The notes under the pieces are model-generated. The model worked only from the letters and a program-made list of their open reading frames with translations, was not told the origin of the DNA and made no database searches. A DNA stretch of 20,474 nucleotides, taken from the NCBI GenBank assembly GCA_030018575.1, contig JASEIA010000015.1, positions 1 to 20,474 on the forward strand. Reading direction: 5' to 3'. This document shows, piece after piece, positions 20,020 through 20,474 of this stretch (position 1 is its first letter; each line of letters begins with the position of its first letter). A program made the translations under genes and the position numbers. The DNA is from Nanobdellota archaeon. Lineage in GTDB: Archaea > Nanobdellota > Nanobdellia > SCGC-AAA011-G17 > GW2011-AR17.

Positions 20020-20474
20020 TTATTTTTCCAAAAAATTAATTTTTTTGAACCATCTCCTTCTTTTCAGTTCCAAAAAAAGCCAGCCAGAGCAACAGCCAAT
20101 AATTCCGCCAAAGATTACATCGCTTAGATAATGAACGCCGAGGTAAACCCTGCTGAAGGAGATAAGGGCAGCTATCGCAATCCATGCATAATTCGTTTTT
20201 TTAAATACATTAACCATTACAGGCAGGGCTGAAAACGCTGTTGCAGAATGCGCGCTCGGAAACGAATAGCCTGCCGCAGCTACGACTGCTGCTATGCCTA
20301 TTGCCTCGGGTCTCTGCCTCATGACAGCATATTTGATAATATAAGTTAAGAAGGCTGCAAACGCCAGCGAAAGCCATAACGGGATTATCAATTCTTTCCT
20401 GCGCTTATTAAGCATAAACAGCGAAACAATAACAAGCAATACTGCAATCATCGTGCCCAAATGCGTAAATGCAG
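20020..20474 (-). CDS. PAP2-family membrane phosphatase, 5' end outside window
   Basis: The frame is open to the window edge, so the N-terminus is missing; a TTG at 20460 or ATG at 20451 are unlikely true starts because the first membrane helix is already under way. All three PAP2 motifs are present: KYAVMRQRP (K-x6-RP), PSAHS (a variant of PSGH) and SRVYLGVHYLSD (SR-x5-H-x3-D), among hydrophobic helices, with a basic C-terminal tail (LKRRRWFKK). PAP2 enzymes remove phosphate from lipid or polyprenyl phosphates at the membrane surface. It is followed after three bases by the YdjM-type hydrolase. Confidence 0.88.
   Translation of the reverse strand, partial: AFTHLGTMIAVLLVIVSLFMLNKRRKELIIPLWLSLAFAAFLTYIIKYAVMRQRPEAIGIAAVVAAAGYSFPSAHSATAFSALPVMVNVFKKTNYAWIAIAALISFSRVYLGVHYLSDVIFGGIIGCCSGWLFLELKRRRWFKKINFLEK

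Noticed and set aside
20440..20474. Reading the window-edge segment HLGTMIAV as an undecaprenyl-diphosphatase (UppP/BacA) start
   Set aside because: The short HLGT resemblance is outweighed by three complete PAP2 motifs in the same frame.
1..20474. CRISPR arrays, tRNA or rRNA genes, insertion sequences
   Set aside because: No regularly spaced repeats, tRNA cloverleaf elements, rRNA-like blocks or transposase genes were seen; the only transposase-like element is the zinc ribbon inside the intein.

Overview
The window looks like a chromosomal segment of an archaeon, most likely a small-genome DPANN lineage (Woesearchaeota/Pacearchaeota-like; the rank is inference). The archaeal evidence is: AT-rich TATA boxes placed about 25-28 bases before start codons, giving several apparently leaderless genes; an archaeal-style GatC/GatA pair; a short-form RNase Z; a proteasome-type Ntn hydrolase; and many small membrane or surface proteins with the 'RGQVTIFIIVG' N-terminus and CNQNG...C..DC motifs that I associate with DPANN genomes. 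No rRNA, tRNA, CRISPR array or insertion sequence was recognised.

Layout. (1) 1-3658, plus strand: the end of an unknown gene, a 43-residue small protein, a stand-alone AlaRS editing+DHHA1 protein, an HD-domain hydrolase, gatC and gatA. This is a translation-fidelity/tRNA-charging block. (2) 3707-4485, plus strand: an overlapping pair of small membrane proteins, the first with a long coiled coil. (3) 4492-5286, minus strand: an Hsp20 chaperone behind a protein with an HPF/RaiA-like pattern, a plausible stress pair. (4) 5359-11679, minus strand: a Trp/Tyr-type amino-acid permease and an envelope cluster. The cluster holds a secreted M64-like zinc metallopeptidase and two tandem paralogous single-span surface proteins, and is bracketed by two paralogous membrane-anchored proteins. 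(5) 11764-12837, plus strand, divergent from the envelope cluster: an unusual proteasome-fold Ntn hydrolase. Thr, Asp and Lys fall exactly at proteasome positions 1, 17 and 33, and the protein carries an acidic insert and a Cys-rich tail. (6) 12953-17121, plus strand: phosphoenolpyruvate synthase interrupted by a 520-residue Ser1 intein that carries a LAGLIDADG endonuclease and an embedded zinc ribbon, with a translationally coupled small protein. A structured leader precedes the synthase. (7) 17147-18013, plus strand: a multi-pass membrane protein. (8) 18035-20474, minus strand: RNase Z, a YdjM/DUF457-type membrane hydrolase and a truncated PAP2 phosphatase.

The strongest candidates for something new are the Ntn hydrolase with its two non-proteasomal extensions, the PPS intein with a transposase-like zinc ribbon, and the M64/paralog envelope cluster. 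All functions are inferred by reading motifs; no database search was run.
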